NCBI GenBank assembly: GCA_021234155.1 | Contig: JAJEKV010000039.1 | Coordinates: 5,252,745 to 5,316,744, forward strand | Source: Isoetes taiwanensis | Lineage: Eukaryota; Streptophyta; Lycopodiopsida; Isoetales; Isoetaceae | Length of the DNA stretch: 64,000 nucleotides | Direction: 5' to 3' | Part shown: positions 12,363-27,822 of the stretch, piece by piece | How positions within the stretch are numbered: position 1 is the first letter of the stretch | How the letters are laid out: each line of letters starts with the position of its first letter | Translations under genes and position numbers: made by a program | Notes under the pieces: generated by a model | Database searches by the model: none | Told to the model about the DNA's origin: nothing | The model's input: only the letters and a program-made list of their open reading frames with translations

Positions 12363-12561
12363 CAACAAAGGTGGCATTTTTTCTTTTAAGCCCAATTCAG
12401 ACAGATTGGTATTTGATTAAATGCTTTCAATCCCTTTTACATAATCACAGCCAAGGATGTGAAAAAACTTCCTTGGCATCTGCATACTTATTCTCATAAC
12501 ATAAAATACAATTATACTAATTATCTAGATGATAGAAGGCTTTCTGCATATCAGAGACATT

Positions 12562-12645
12562 GCAGCATCCACTATGGCAGTCCTATCTCTGTGCAGAAAA
12601 TAGTATTGCACCATCCACTATGGAAGTCCTATCTCTCTACAAAAT
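12562..12645. repeat. 46-bp imperfect tandem duplication
   Basis: CATCCACTATGGMAGTCCTATCTCT occurs at about 12566 and 12612, with matching flanks. Confidence 0.7.
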
Positions 12646-13009
12646 TCAAATGCAAATGCAGTTAGAAAACATTTGAAAATTTCAAGGTTTGAAAATATGC
12701 ATCTAGCCAAATATATACTGCAAAACATTGACTCTATACTCTTGAAGCATGTATTTCAAGTCTTAAAAGCAACCTTTCCAGTCTTAAATCTTTCAGTTCC
12801 AAGCCTTCAACTTGTGTTATACTATTAAAGCCTTAAGTTATACAAATGGATTCTCACATAGGCCATCACAAAGGCCTCCAGCTTAGCTTTTCATTCATTA
12901 AAAAAAAAAACTTAAAGCACAATACCTGGTATAGATCGCTCCTGTTATTATTTTGTTGTCTTTGCTACACTGCTACGATTCAATATAGTCTCACATGTAG
13001 CGACTGTTG

Positions 13010-13350
13010 CAGCTGCTCCCTTAGAAAAAACTTGTACTGGCCAGATTCGATAACCGCGCTACTAGGTTTGATCTCCAATGCCACAATGACAACACTGACA
13101 TCTTCAATATACAAAATCTGGGTTCGATCAATATTTGGGTCCAAAGTTTCGGTGTGGGTGACAATATATAAACAAAACTTGCTCCTTTTTTACTGACTAC
13201 TCTGCTTCTATAAGGTCTACCTAGGCAATTATCATGAGAACATGTTCCATATCTAATTAGAAGCTCATCTCCTTGATGGAACTTAACTGACTTCATACGA
13301 TCATGGCGTTCATATACAATAACAAAATTGCCATCTTCAATGTCTGCTTC
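13010..13350 (-). pseudogene. TRM61: tRNA m1A58 methyltransferase catalytic subunit fragment
   Basis: TRM61 with TRM6 methylates A58 of tRNA. The minus strand shows DGNFVIVYERHD, then KSVKFHQGDELLIRYG, GRPYRSRVVSKKGASFVYIL and SPTPKLWTQ, which is the N-terminal domain in order. After LWTQ the frame shifts; the alternate frame gives RTQILYIEDVSVVIVALEI and SSAVIESG, the start of the SAM-binding fold, and then similarity stops before the GTGSGSL motif. About 110 of roughly 300 residues are present and the frame is broken, so this is a fragment. Assignment rests on my memory of the family. Confidence 0.72.
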
Positions 13351-14146
13351 TTATCTTTACCAAAGGCTAGATACAACTTATCAGTACAGGGGGAACTGAC
13401 CTGCTTAACTCATTGCTTATGCTTTGATATGCTTCTAGCAAATCCTTCCCAACTTTTTTCTTACTGTGCCAAATACATTGAAAAACTAATAATGCCATCT
13501 TCATTTTCCTTTTGAGCAATTCGAGGGACAAAAATAACGACTCATACAGAATTGCCACAAATACTAAAGACAATATATTGCAATATTGCAAAACTTTTAA
13601 CATCTTGAGCTTGCAAATGCACAATCAAGTTAGCAACATACTTATTCACTTTTTGAAAGAACTTCTCCTCTTCCACCTATAATACTCAGTGTCGAGAGAT
13701 GACTAAATGCCTAGGTATATAGAATTCCCTCAGGCTTTAGAGAGTTTTAGGGTTGCTCTAATAGACATCTGCAAGAAAAGTTGCAACATGCATGCTGAAT
13801 CAAGATCTTATTCTTTAGAAACAAATTGAGTAAGTGGGTTCGTAGCTTATCTGAAAACATTTAAACCCTTACAACCACATAAAACTCCTGTATTAAGGAG
13901 AAAAGGATAAGCGAATACTCTATTGCAAAAGAAAAAATATCAAGATTCAAGTAAAGCCAAATCCTGATGTACCTTCAACAACATCCACATAGAGCAGCAT
14001 CCACATAGAGCAGGATTAACAGTAAGAAGTATGCATGCTATGAGAAAATAAGTCAGACGCCGGAGAGGAAAAATGAAGCTTCCTTTTGCACCCAATTCCT
14101 TTGCACTTTGCACAGCTCCATTGAGCTTTTGACCTGGGTCATTTAA
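13351..14146. other. intergenic, nothing recognised
   Basis: AT-rich sequence with no open frame I can support. Confidence 0.4.
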
Positions 14147-14606
14147 TTAGGTATCTGGACCATCCAAAATCCAAGTTGAATCTTGGCCGCCCGATTTAGG
14201 GCGAGATGCACAATAGACACACAGTATAATCTTATTATATAAAGATGAATGGCCCTCAGCTAAGCAGAAGGCATTCCATCTTGGTTCTGGTTGGCTCCTA
14301 TGGTCGATATGGGAGCGTCGCAGACACCACATCTTCCAAGGCATTTATTCATGTGCACATGGTGTTATTACGGTGGCCCAGAAAAAGATACTGACAGTCT
14401 ATGAGTGCTCCTCTCTTGATTCAGAAATGATGGAACGCATTTGGATTCAGTATCTTCGAATTGATTCTTATTGTTAGTCTCCCTTTCTGGAGTAAGCACA
14501 TTGTGCTCCAGGCTCGTGCTCCTGTGGACATGTAAATTCTGTACTTTTTATTTGATTTATAAACTTTTTAACTTTCGTCCGTCAAAAAAAAAAAAAAAAA
14601 AAAAAA
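14147..14606 (+). mobile_element. 5'-truncated L1-type LINE 3' end with poly(A)
   Basis: An open stretch from about 14270 gives WLLWSIWERRRHHIFQG, resembling the segment LWNIWKARNRVLYG near the ORF2 C-terminus of the complete element. An untranslated end and a 23-nt A run (14584-14606) follow. It is a short retrotransposed 3' fragment; the 5' border is uncertain. Confidence 0.6.
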
Positions 14607-15768
14607 CTATTAACAAAAATGGCTAGATATAAAAAAATGCACACGAATAACTAGGCACTAGGACTGGGTCATAACTGAAGGAAGAAGTAGAGACATCTAT
14701 GAAATTTGGAAAAACAATTGTGGAGAATAATTATATAATATAAAGCTTAACAATAAAGAGAAAGCATTGAAGATAGATAGATGCAACATGCAATAGATGA
14801 TCCCTTATCTAGACTAGCATCTTTATGAAGCAAAGGACCTGAAGCACTAAAAGAGATGGACCCATGTGAATGCATTAAGATTTGACGTAGCGCAAAATGA
14901 AACCAATTAAAGTGAACGTATTGAATACGCCATGAAAAAGCACATCACGATAATGCCATCACAAGCAGTCTCCAAAGAAAAAATCGTAATAGAAGAACTA
15001 CAAACCGCCCCTAAAAGCTACGATGAGCGGAATAAGGATGCCATGCGTAATGCAGAGCCAAGAAAAGGGCACAATTGAAAATATGATAGAAAAAAATAAG
15101 AAACGATTCTACAAGGGTCACTAGAATGAAATTAAACATAATGCACAGATGAAGCTGATGGGACACAAGGAGCAAGCAGAATGAAACTAAAAAAGGAGAC
15201 AACAAAAGGTCAATGCAAAAAACATAGAAATATAGAAACTAGAGTAAAAGAGAACAAAAGAGTAGCCAAGTGACAAAAGTAACAGACCTAGAAACAAACA
15301 AATCTACTGACAAAATGCAACAAACTGAAATAAAGACATAAAAGAAACAAATGAGCCAACGAGACTAAAAAACAAATTGAGATAATGAAGCAACGGCGAG
15401 TGGATGGACCAAATAGCAAAAACAAGTCTGTAGGAGTACAAAATAACTGGAATAATGACATCAAGCAACAAAGAGGAGCAACAAAGGTCAACTATGATAA
15501 ATGGACTAAGCATTGTAAAGGGATGCAAAAGACATCGAGTGAAAGAACTAGAATAAAGGCACAAAAGGAGCTAGAGGAATTAAGAGGGGCAAATGGCATA
15601 AAGAGATAACATATCTATGTGAAACAAAGGTTAATCTGAACCAAAGGACTAAATGAATTACTGGGGTCATTGCATACCAAGGTGTCAAAGAACTTAAGAA
15701 AACTATGGAATGAATATAAGGAACAAGGTGCTGCGCATGAGGGGTTGCCCTTCGGTGGCCCTGTGTTT
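14607..15768. other. purine-rich noncoding stretch
   Basis: The plus strand is strongly A/G-rich, with many AAACAAA and GAAA runs, and no protein family is visible. The composition resembles 25.2-27.1 kb and 63.4-64.0 kb, which suggests element-internal or LTR-type sequence. Confidence 0.4.
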
Positions 15769-15839
15769 TCATGGGTTCTGTTTCATTCTTTTGTGTTGGG
15801 TCTTGTTTGTTTCGGGTGGAACCAAAATCCAAAGATTAC

Positions 15840-16700
15840 AACATACGGGATCAATATTCTTGGACCAAAGTAGCATGCAAGTCCTTTTTACATGTGTTCC
15901 AGAAACATGGCCAAAACTTGGAGGGTTGCAAAGATAATAATTGTGATGCCCAATATATCTATGTGAGTGGTATTCATGACCAACAGATTTATGCCCTAAA
16001 TAAAGCCCTCTGCCCCAAGCAGTGATTCCTAGAACATAACTAGAAGCTTGAAAAAGGATAGGGAGGTAAAACCAAGCAGGATCAAACCTTTTGAATGGAC
16101 GGAGATATGTGGCACACATAGCTCCAAGGATGAGAAGAATCCCCCAAGAAACTATGGCTAAAAATCCATAAGTATTTTTAAGATGCTTCCTAGGAAACAT
16201 CTATGGTTCCATAGCTATCTCGTTCAGAAAGAGAATGCTGTGCTGGAGCATCACCATTTACTGTGCTATCTCTATTTCATAAATGGTACAGCTTGCCAGG
16301 AGTGCTGTTGAAACCTAACTTAGCATAGAATTTCATATTTCTCCCATCGATTTCTACAGCAGGATCCAACATTGTGAACACATTGCTATTCGATGGATGT
16401 GGAGCTGTACCTGAGTTTTGACTACTTGTAAGTTGGTATTCAAATACACAACTTTCTGTTGAATTGCTGAAGGCAATTAATGCACTGCTTCCAGCCATCT
16501 TTCTTTCTGTGCTAGGATGAATTCCCCATCCTATCCATCCTCCTGATGCTGAAGCAGTGCTTGTAAATCCTATTTCCAGTATAATAGTGCCAGTTCTAGT
16601 ATAAGCCATTTCTGCTTCTTGTTTCGCCAGACTAGAGCAATTTGAAAATGTTTTGCGTGAGCTGCTAAATGTGAGACCTGTCTAGCAGGCCCCTTGCAGT
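15840..16700 (-). pseudogene. CYB561-DOMON protein pseudogene
   Basis: Plant CYB561-DOMON proteins are predicted membrane electron carriers with a DOMON heme domain followed by a cytochrome b561 core. The minus strand gives a DOMON domain with GGWIGWGIHPSTERKMAGSS, ALIAF, and FYAKLGFNST...KLYHL. A TGA (about 16277) then replaces the expected Trp. The frame continues through NGDAPAQHSLSERDSYG into the b561 core: NTYGFLAIVSWGILL, LRPFKRFDPAWFYLPILFQ, YVLGITAWGRGL and YHSHRYIG, which holds a candidate heme His. A frameshift near 15985 follows (LGITIIIFATLQVLAMFL in the next frame). No intron separates the parts. Nonsense plus frameshift mark it as a pseudogene. Confidence 0.82.
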
Positions 16701-17284
16701 TGAACTGACAACCCAACTACAATCACAAATGCTAGCACTAGACTACAAAATATATTCTTCAACTTTGAGAGAAAATTTTAATCCTGAATATTAGGCTCGC
16801 AATCTTTGCACAAATCTTTCTGATAATACCTTTTTGCAGCAAATGCTTGGGACTCGAATGATAATTAGGCACTAACGGATCAATCCAAGGAACCCAAATG
16901 GTGCCCTGCCTCTACGTCTTCTTCTGGCAAATTGCATGGGCACCACTGGCTATGGCGATCCAACTACGCTAGATGAGAATTGAATCTATGCTAATGTAGA
17001 GGCCAGAAAGGGGCACAGATTCGCAGAAAAGGGGATAGGTCCCTTGTAACGGAAGCGGTGGTGCTGAAGCTAATCTTCGACTGCCGTGAATTAGAAGCAG
17101 AAGAACCAAGAAGAATTCAAACAAAAGGGAAGGCTGCATCTCAGCAACAGAGCTTCGTGGTCAAAATCATGCTTCAAAGATCTTTTACTTGCACAACCGA
17201 AAATATTGAAGCACAGTAGTAGGAGAAAGAGCCGCTCCTCTTGTAGACGCCAGATTTCTGGCGTAGATGCATCAGTAAAGCAAT
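16701..17284. other. intergenic, nothing recognised
   Basis: No coding or repeat signal that I can support. It sits between the CYB561-DOMON piece and the foldback repeat. Confidence 0.35.
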
Positions 17285-17465
17285 TGTCATAGCCGGTTAG
17301 GCAGTTCGAATAGCACCGACCGGCAACAGGGCTGACCGCCAGTTTACTGGCAACAGCCAGTTTGAAGCAGTTTTTGGCATGTTCTAGGCATATGCTGGCA
17401 TATACCTGGAATATGCCAAAAACCCATATGAGCAAGAGTTTGCCCCCCTAGGGGCAATCCAAAAA
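17285..17465. repeat. foldback repeat, copy 1
   Basis: This ~180-bp segment is about 70% identical by eye to 43125-43310, starting at CCGGTTAGGCAGTTC and ending GCCCCCCTAGGGGCAAYCC. It contains a strong foldback: arms 17371-17393 and 17400-17422 match at 20 of 23 positions around a 6-nt loop, and all mismatches are transitions. A second hairpin (TTGCCCC, CCTA, GGGGCAA) closes the repeat. Similarity to copy 2 stops immediately afterwards. Confidence 0.75.
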
Positions 17466-17863
17466 TGGTTGATACGAACATAATGTCTTCATTCATTTGC
17501 AAACTCTAAGCCTTGAATCCAGCATCAAAACAACTACATTATATTCTATATAGACTTAATCTTAGATAATAGAAAAAATTTAGAAGACAATTTAGATATA
17601 GACAATTTAGATAGAAGACAATTACCCATACTATATAGAAGACTATATTTAGATAAGATAGTTTTATAATATTGTCCATACTCTGGTACGCTTGCATTTA
17701 AATACTTGTCCAATCGACAACTCTTTTCTTCAACATCATTCCAGCAAGCAATCAACAACTGACTACATACTTAAGCCTGCAACAAACATACTTTTCTCCA
17801 TTTGACAACATTGTCAAAACATAAAATAGTCCATACATATCTTCTTTTAAATAATGTTCGATT
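17466..17863. repeat. left part of a duplicated host segment (filled site)
   Basis: This stretch matches 38615-38990 closely, from AATGGTTGATACGAAC to AATGTTCGATT. At CGATT (17859-17863) the match stops and the large insertion starts. The match resumes at 38130. Confidence 0.85.
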
Positions 17864-18030
17864 CTGGGAAGGGACTCGCAATAGACACAAAACCGGCCGA
17901 ATAGATAGGCTTGTCATTCATCACAGCAGCAGTATACAATGTTTGAAGAATAGAGAGGGGTAGCCGACCATAGGAACAATATCGGGCTACCCCAGAAAAA
18001 ACAATGTGCATAGGCAGTATAGAAGTGTAA

Positions 18031-18109
18031 TGGCGACCGCTTCTCATCGGGATAAAAAACCCCGCCCTTTCGGGTTTTCGAGGAAAACCCTAATGAGAAA
18101 CGGTCGCCA
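18031..18109. repeat. foldback with 17-bp arms
   Basis: TGGCGACCGCTTCTCAT (18031-18047) pairs with ATGAGAAACGGTCGCCA (18093-18109) with one mismatch. The 45-nt loop contains CCCGCCCTTTCGGG. Confidence 0.85.
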
Positions 18110-18324
18110 ATAACCTTGAATGAGTTGCCTGGAAGATACGAAGGAGACGGGTCGATGGCGAAGCCAAGAAAGCAGGACCCCAGAAGACTGCGGAAAACCT
18201 GCAGCAACCCAAAAGAACCCCAAAAATACCCGTGAATGGTTAGAAAAACTAACATTCATGGTAGGGACAAGGCAAGCCGCACAATCAAAAACCTGCATAG
18301 AAGAGCAGATTAGAAACATAAAGA

Positions 18325-18597
18325 GCATCACCCAGAAGGTGGAGAAGCATCACCCAGCGGGTGGGAAACAATTATGCGTCACCCTCAAGGTGGAAATAGC
18401 ATCACCCTCAAGGTGGAAATAAATAGCATCACCCTCAAGGTGGAAATAAATAGCGTCACCCTCAAGGTGGAAATAAATAGCGTCACCCTCAAGGTGGAAA
18501 TAAATAGCATCACCCTCAAGGTGGAAATAAATAGCATCACCCACAGGTGGAGATAGCATCACCTGAAAGATGGAGAAAGCATCACCCAACGGGTGGA
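18325..18597. repeat. minisatellite of dyad units, core period 27 bp
   Basis: Eleven units each contain CACC...GGTGG, and six in the middle carry CACCCTCAAGGTGG at a 27-bp period. Edge variants keep the dyad: CACCCAGCGGGTGG, CACCCAACGGGTGG. Two more units lie at 19630-19675. Long open frames across it are artefacts of the 27-bp period. Confidence 0.9.
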
Positions 18598-18802
18598 AAA
18601 CAACATATGAAAAAAATGGCATGATAGTGATGCAAAAAATATTATTATAGAAAATTCAAAGTGAACAACAACAAAAGTGCATGGCCCAAAAACACAAATG
18701 AAACAGACGCGTCCCCACTGAGCAGGGCGGGAAGGGAGGGAAGCTACGAGAAGTAGCCTTATATAATGGCTCGTCCCTCCCCGGGCTCAGATCGATGCGA
18801 TT

Positions 18803-20622
<1,820 letters not shown>

Positions 20623-20679
20623 TGAAATGAAATGTATTACGTCTATAGGAGGCCTCTCAGGCCTATCAGACGACAAGTG

Positions 20680-23600
20680 TTACAAATCACAATAAAATAG
20701 TAGATGAGTCTCCGAGTCCTCATCTAAATCCTCGCTCTCACTCATACTCTCATCATCATCTATTAAAACATTTAGACTTTTAGTATATGTTTCTCTAAAG
20801 TCTAATGCTTCTACAATATATGCACCTATCTTATCTGCTTTCAATGAGAAAAACATATCAAGATCATATGCTATTATGTCATGTCGGGCTCTTATCAGAG
20901 TATATGCTGGGCACTTTAATAAAAAGTGTTCTTCATCTTCTACATCATCAGCACCACAGACTTTGCAAGTCCGCATTGTTCGTGGAATTTTCTGCCCCCA
21001 TCTTCCAATTTCCACTCCCAATCGATGTGAACTAAGACGTATCCTGCATATAGAATGTCTTTTCTTAATTGATATGTTATCCTTCAAGTAGCCGGCTACT
21101 TCCAGATCGGGATTCATGATTTGCCTATATAGGATCATCTTGGTTTTAGGACTCCGCCACAATTTAGCTTTCACCTTCAAATGTATCCATTGTCTGAGCT
21201 TATTCTCATGCACTAAAATCGAGTCTTCCCAGTTAATGTCCCATTTAAGGAGCCAATTTTTCACATCTGCAAACCATCCTTTATGCTCACTAGCCATCAT
21301 AGCCTTATACGGAAGTCTTGTGCTTTTCATCTTACGCACCTTCCTAAAATATCTAATGCATCTAAGAATAGCTTCCCCTTCAAGAGACATGAATCCGGAT
21401 TCAGCTAGCATCATCGGATATGGGGTCTGTACCTTGACACCCAATTCTAGGCGTAAAAATCTTTTCAAAACCTGCTCAATGTCTCCCCATAGGCACTGTG
21501 GTAGACTCGGGCCCCAAATCTCACAACCATACAACACCACAGTTTGCACCAGTGATTGAAAAAGTCTCATTTTAAGCTGCCATGACCATAGAAAATCCAT
21601 ACGCACATGCTTTGCATAGCATACAATGCCTTCAGTCCGCCTTCAACCCGTTGAGTAATGCAAGCATTCCATTTGTGATTCCTGCTTATAACTAATCCCA
21701 AATATTTATAAGCATCACACGTCTCAATATTGCTGCCCTTGAATTTAAACCCTGATTCTTGCTTAAGAGCACCAACCGTCATAATGTTAGTCTTTTCAAG
21801 ATTCACTTGCATGCCCGTTGTGTCACAAAAATCTGCCAAGCTGTCCAAAAGTTGCTGCATGTGTTCTCGTGTCCTTGCAAAAATCACCACATCATCTGCA
21901 TACATTAGTAATTGGATCACATATCCATTTAGATCTACCCCTCCTGTACTATTCCGCTGCAGCCATTCCTCAAGGCCATCAATGAACAGCCCAAACAATG
22001 TCGGGGACATTGGGCACCCTTGCTTAACTCCGACATTACTTACAACACAATCCTGGACATCTAAGCATAGGGGAAAGGATAGCTGGACCGGAACCTTTTC
22101 ATATAGCACACGAACTGCTTGCCTTAAATGTTTGGGTACTTTTATCTTTTCCATCCGTTCCCAGAGCTTCGCCCTCGGTACCTTATCAAAAGCCTTTCTA
22201 AAGTCAATAAAAGAAACATAAATGAGCTTTTTCGTACCTTTAACAGAGTCAAATATGGTCTTCAATGTGAGCAAATGATCTGTTGTGGATCGATTTGACC
22301 TAAATCCTGCTTGAGTTTCTGCACGAGCCTTATGTTCCTCCGCCCACTTACTAATCTTCTTCTCCAAAATTGTGGCCAATAGTTTTGAGAACACACTACT
22401 CACCATAAGTGTTCTATAATTGTTTGCCTCTGTTTTTGGTCCACTCTTATGGATAGGGACTACTCGGTTCTTTTGCCACTCAGTGGGAATTCCCTCCTTC
22501 ATGGCAGCAGTGAACATATTAGCAATAAGCACATGGAGATCTGTGCTGGCCCATTTCAGATGCTCCGCGCATAACCCGTATATGTCTCTTGCTTTTCCAT
22601 TAGCAAGTTGAGCAATGCCTTCAGCTATATCATCCTCCGTGAAGGCTAAATCAGATCTGATTTTTCCTTCTGCAACACTACTACTATCATAATATAGTTT
22701 GGCAACATGATTGTATAAATCCATGGCCTCAAGTGGAATCTCTGATTGTTTTTTGCTTTGCAGCTTGCTCCAAAAGCGTTTAGGCTCATCTAGATAATGA
22801 TCTACGAGCGTCTCTTGCTGCCTCTTTATGAATTTTCGTCTCTTCATCCTTACCAAACTTCTATATTTCTTTTTTAGTGTTGGCTTCTCTTCTTGGACAC
22901 ATCTATGGAGCAATTTTCTGGCTGCCCGGCACTCATGGTCAAACCATGAGTTGCATTTAAGCCCTTTCTGGACTCTAGATGAAGTAAAGCTTTGCTCAGC
23001 CGATTCCTGAAGAATCTTATGTATATTTGCACTGATACTTGTAGCATTTCCATCCCAGCTCATGCACTTAATCATATCTTCTACTTCTGCTCAAAAAGGC
23101 CAGCCCGTTTTGGATTAAGCCTCACGGATTGGTTCCCTTTATTATTTTTTGGTACATCCCTGTTCTTAATGGGCAGCAACAACTGTAAGGGCACATGATC
23201 AGATTCTATGTACTCCTCTAGAACCATAAAATCCTTAATTTCTTCCAGTGCTTGGTCTGAAGCAATCACATAATCAACCACGCTTCTTCCTCTACATGTG
23301 TGTCTGGACGATTGAGGGAACTTAGCAATCCCATTGCATATAAGAAGCCCGCTACTGCAGCAGGGATTGAGAAGCTGTCTTCCTGACCGAGTGACCACGG
23401 TATCATCTGATTCCCTGTACCATCCGTGTGCCTTCAAATCTGATTCTTCCATTGTTTCTAGCCATAAAGGATCACAATTTCCTGTATATGTAGTTGCTTG
23501 CTTATTTCCTGTCCTGCAATTAAAATCTCCTACTATTATGACATTTCCCTTATCTTGATATCTCATGATATCTTGTTCAAGCTCAAAAAACATGTCTTCT

Positions 23601-23961
23601 CCATTAGCATCTGAGTTCTGGTATGCTTGCTTATGCCGTGGTGCAAAGTAACATGCTGCTACATAGAATGTGTTAACTCCTTGAATTGTGAACCAAATAT
23701 ATTGGTGATTAGGATCTTTTTTAACACCATGTATCAGATCTCTAAATGCTTCTCTCACATAGCATGCAACTCCTCCATTGCCGTTATCTCCATCTCTGAA
23801 TCTATGATTATGTACCGAGTAAACATTCTCAAATCCTGATCATGTTCTTTTGTCTCTAGAAAACATATTACATCAGCTTGTGCAATTACTTCTTGCATAC
23901 TAAGAATCTTATCAACAGTAAGTCTATTTATATTCCAAACTATTATTCTGAGGGCCTCCAC
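20680..23961 (-). pseudogene. LINE ORF2: endonuclease, reverse transcriptase, CCHC finger
   Basis: The ATG at 23961 starts 7 nt after the ORF1 stop codon. The endonuclease begins IIVWNINRL with FLETKEHD, has a 1-nt frameshift near 23805, and continues with NVIIVGDFNCRTG, SVVDYVIAS and ESDHVPLQLL. A second frameshift near 23095 leads into the reverse transcriptase: VSFIDFRKAFDKVPR, GVKQGCPMSPTLFGLFIDGL, the catalytic LLMYADDVVIFA and GMQVNLEKTNIM. A third frameshift near 21600 leads into the C-terminal part ending with CKVCGADDVEDEEHFLLKC, a C-x2-C-x9-H-x4-C finger. All three breaks are single-nucleotide type. Domain order and length (about 1,090 residues) are complete. Confidence 0.9.
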
Positions 23962-23967
23962 GCTTCC

Positions 23968-24966
23968 CTATTCTTCAATGAAAGCTTTACCTTTCTTCCA
24001 AGTGACCTTCTTATTCTGTGCTTTCGCTTCTTTCACCTTCTCAAGTTCTTGTTTTTTCAATACCATCTGCTCTTTTGTTAGATCATCATTAATCCAGATG
24101 GATTTATCTTTCAACTTGTATCTATTTTTAATCACAGCAAACCTTGCATCTCTATTCAAAAATCTAACAAGGACATGTCTAGTATATGTACCTTTCCTTC
24201 CAATGCGAAAAGCCTCTGTAATGCCGCTGTTCTGCACTCCTAGCTCCTCCGTCAATAGTTTCTCAACAACAGCCTGTGTATTCTCATTCTCGGTCTCCAT
24301 CAGCCTTACAATACGAAGATTCATTGACCTTTGCTTCTGTTCTTGCTCTTCCATATATGCTTGGAATTGACGCCTCAACAAATCCAGCTCTGCGGGCTCT
24401 GCAACAGATACCGACTCATTTCTGATTTTTTCGATTTGCTCCTTTAGCTGCCTTGCCGTCTCTTCGCCATCAATTTTAATTTTATCTAGTGTCTGTTGTT
24501 GCACATCCAGCATTGGCCGACCTTGTGTTTCAAGTCTCACTGCCTCTATTTCCTCTTTCATTTTTGCATTCTCCTGACGAATCTCTTCAAAAGCTATCTG
24601 AAAATCATTGTGTAGCGATATCTTTACCTCCTTTATCATATCTTGCATCACGGTATTCATGAACTCCTTCAGAAACTCCTTTTTGAACTCCTTCAGCATC
24701 GTCTTCATACTATCTGCCATTACATTCAGCATTTTCTTCTGAAAGGCCTTGTCTTGCTTGGATAGCATATCCTCAGGGTCGGAACTTTCCACCTCGGACT
24801 CTACATCTGTGCCTTTGTCAGATTCCGATTCATCACTCCCACATTTTTCTTGATCAGCAATGGCAGGGGTACGTTTTTTGACTCGTGCCTCTGCAGCAGA
24901 AGGTCGTGGACCCTTGGTGGAAGATCCCCCATCTCGCTTCTTCTTGGCCACCTTGGTAGCGCCCAT
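23968..24966 (-). CDS. LINE ORF1: coiled coil and RRM-like RNA-binding protein
   Basis: This intact 332-residue frame starts MGATKVAKKKRDGG, a basic N-terminus, then an acidic Ser/Asp stretch (about residues 45-70). A long Lys/Glu-rich segment (about 75-215) has heptad-like hydrophobic spacing suited to a coiled coil. The C-terminal third contains SMNLRIVRLMETENENTQ and HVLVRFLNRDARFAVI, closely resembling the RRM-like and C-terminal domains of L1 ORF1p, which coats element RNA. I chose the ATG at 24964-24966 because the upstream part of the open frame is only (CT)n read as Ser-Leu. The stop is followed 7 nt later by the ORF2 ATG. Confidence 0.85.
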   Translation of the reverse strand: MGATKVAKKKRDGGSSTKGPRPSAAEARVKKRTPAIADQEKCGSDESESDKGTDVESEVESSDPEDMLSKQDKAFQKKMLNVMADSMKTMLKEFKKEFLKEFMNTVMQDMIKEVKISLHNDFQIAFEEIRQENAKMKEEIEAVRLETQGRPMLDVQQQTLDKIKIDGEETARQLKEQIEKIRNESVSVAEPAELDLLRRQFQAYMEEQEQKQRSMNLRIVRLMETENENTQAVVEKLLTEELGVQNSGITEAFRIGRKGTYTRHVLVRFLNRDARFAVIKNRYKLKDKSIWINDDLTKEQMVLKKQELEKVKEAKAQNKKVTWKKGKAFIEE

Positions 24967-24968
24967 CT

Positions 24969-27131
<2,163 letters not shown>

Positions 27132-27175
27132 ATCATTTAACAAATCATGCAAAAAAATGACGTGCGCCATTTTTC

Positions 27176-27640
27176 TTGATTTCTTTGTCCTTTTCCCGGA
27201 TTTTTCAGTTCAAACTCTTTTCTTGGCAATTCTCTCTCGAAATTCATCAACTTCTGCTTGATTTGGTTCGAATTCGAAGGAGATCTGCTGGTTGCCTCTG
27301 TAGAGGACCAGCTTTAACAAATTCCTCATGCTTTGAGCTACTGATGGATACCAAAATCTTCACAATTCTCAAACATGGCTCGAGATTTACTTGTGGTTTT
27401 CTCTCAGGCTCATCCTCAGAATTATGGAATTCCTTGGTAACCAATACCTTCTTCCCAGATTCCCTATTTCGGCAAGAGTATACCTTTGTTCCTAGCTGCG
27501 TTGAATTTGAAACAGAGATGATTAATTCATGGTTAGAGGAATTCATTGGTGACAACAAGATTTCAGCAACAGGAATTTTCAGAGTCAATTGTGATTGGAC
27601 AGAAGAAAAGATCATTGTGAAGATTTATTCAGAGAATTAG
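27176..27640 (+). CDS. LINE upstream ORF (ORF0) with ELW-motif domain
   Basis: This 154-codon frame ends at a TAG. Residues from about 55 onward hold the conserved domain: TKIFTILKHGSRFTCGFLSG, SSELWNSL, TFFPDSLF, SWLEEFIGD, GIFRVNCDWTEEKIIVKIY. The same pattern occurs three times upstream of ORF1 in the LINE at 1-7 kb, so the domain is a family trait and not a chance frame. The first ~50 residues lack support; the true start may be the ATG at about 27341 (MDTKIFTI). I know no function for it. Position next to the 5' end could suit a leader protein, which is inference. Confidence 0.6.
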   Translation: MISLSFSRIFQFKLFSWQFSLEIHQLLLDLVRIRRRSAGCLCRGPALTNSSCFELLMDTKIFTILKHGSRFTCGFLSGSSSELWNSLVTNTFFPDSLFRQEYTFVPSCVEFETEMINSWLEEFIGDNKISATGIFRVNCDWTEEKIIVKIYSEN

Positions 27641-27822
27641 AAAATTGGAGTAGAGTTGTTTTTGAATGATTTTCTTTGTAAAGATTTCACAAATTGGGCA
27701 TGCATGGCTTCTGGTTTGGCAATCCGATCTCTTTTAGTTAATTTTGATCCTATCTAATTGGCTTCTTTCCCCTGTTTTCTTTCTTTTCCCCTTTCTGGGC
27801 CTTCAATTCCGTCCGTGCTCTT

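Larger units (their letters stand above)
17864..18797. mobile_element. unit A: short noncoding element with foldbacks and a dyad minisatellite
   Basis: The 934-bp unit shares its first 37 bp and its last ~60 bp with unit B but differs inside, as expected of a non-autonomous relative. Its inner part contains a 17-bp-arm foldback, a second smaller foldback near 18232-18262 (TGAATGGTTAG, CTAACATTCA) and an 11-unit minisatellite. No open frame looks real. Confidence 0.6.

Noticed and set aside
17430-17465. CTAG in GCCCCCCTAGGGGC as a canonical Helitron 3' end
   Set aside because: The CTAG lies inside the hairpin loop and not about 10 nt after it, and similarity between the two repeats continues past it.
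18325-18597. Regular repeats resembling a CRISPR array
   Set aside because: The 27-bp units are contiguous with no unique spacers, the context is a plant nuclear genome, and no cas gene is present. It is a minisatellite.
18350-18622. Long repetitive open frames across the dyad minisatellite on both strands
   Set aside because: A 27-bp period (multiple of three) keeps any frame open. There is no start context and no other protein feature.
17864-18797. Unit A as the 5' LTR of a 20-kb LTR retrotransposon
   Set aside because: No matching LTR start is present near 37.2 kb, the ends are not TG...CA, and a copy of the target CGATT lies between unit A and unit B.
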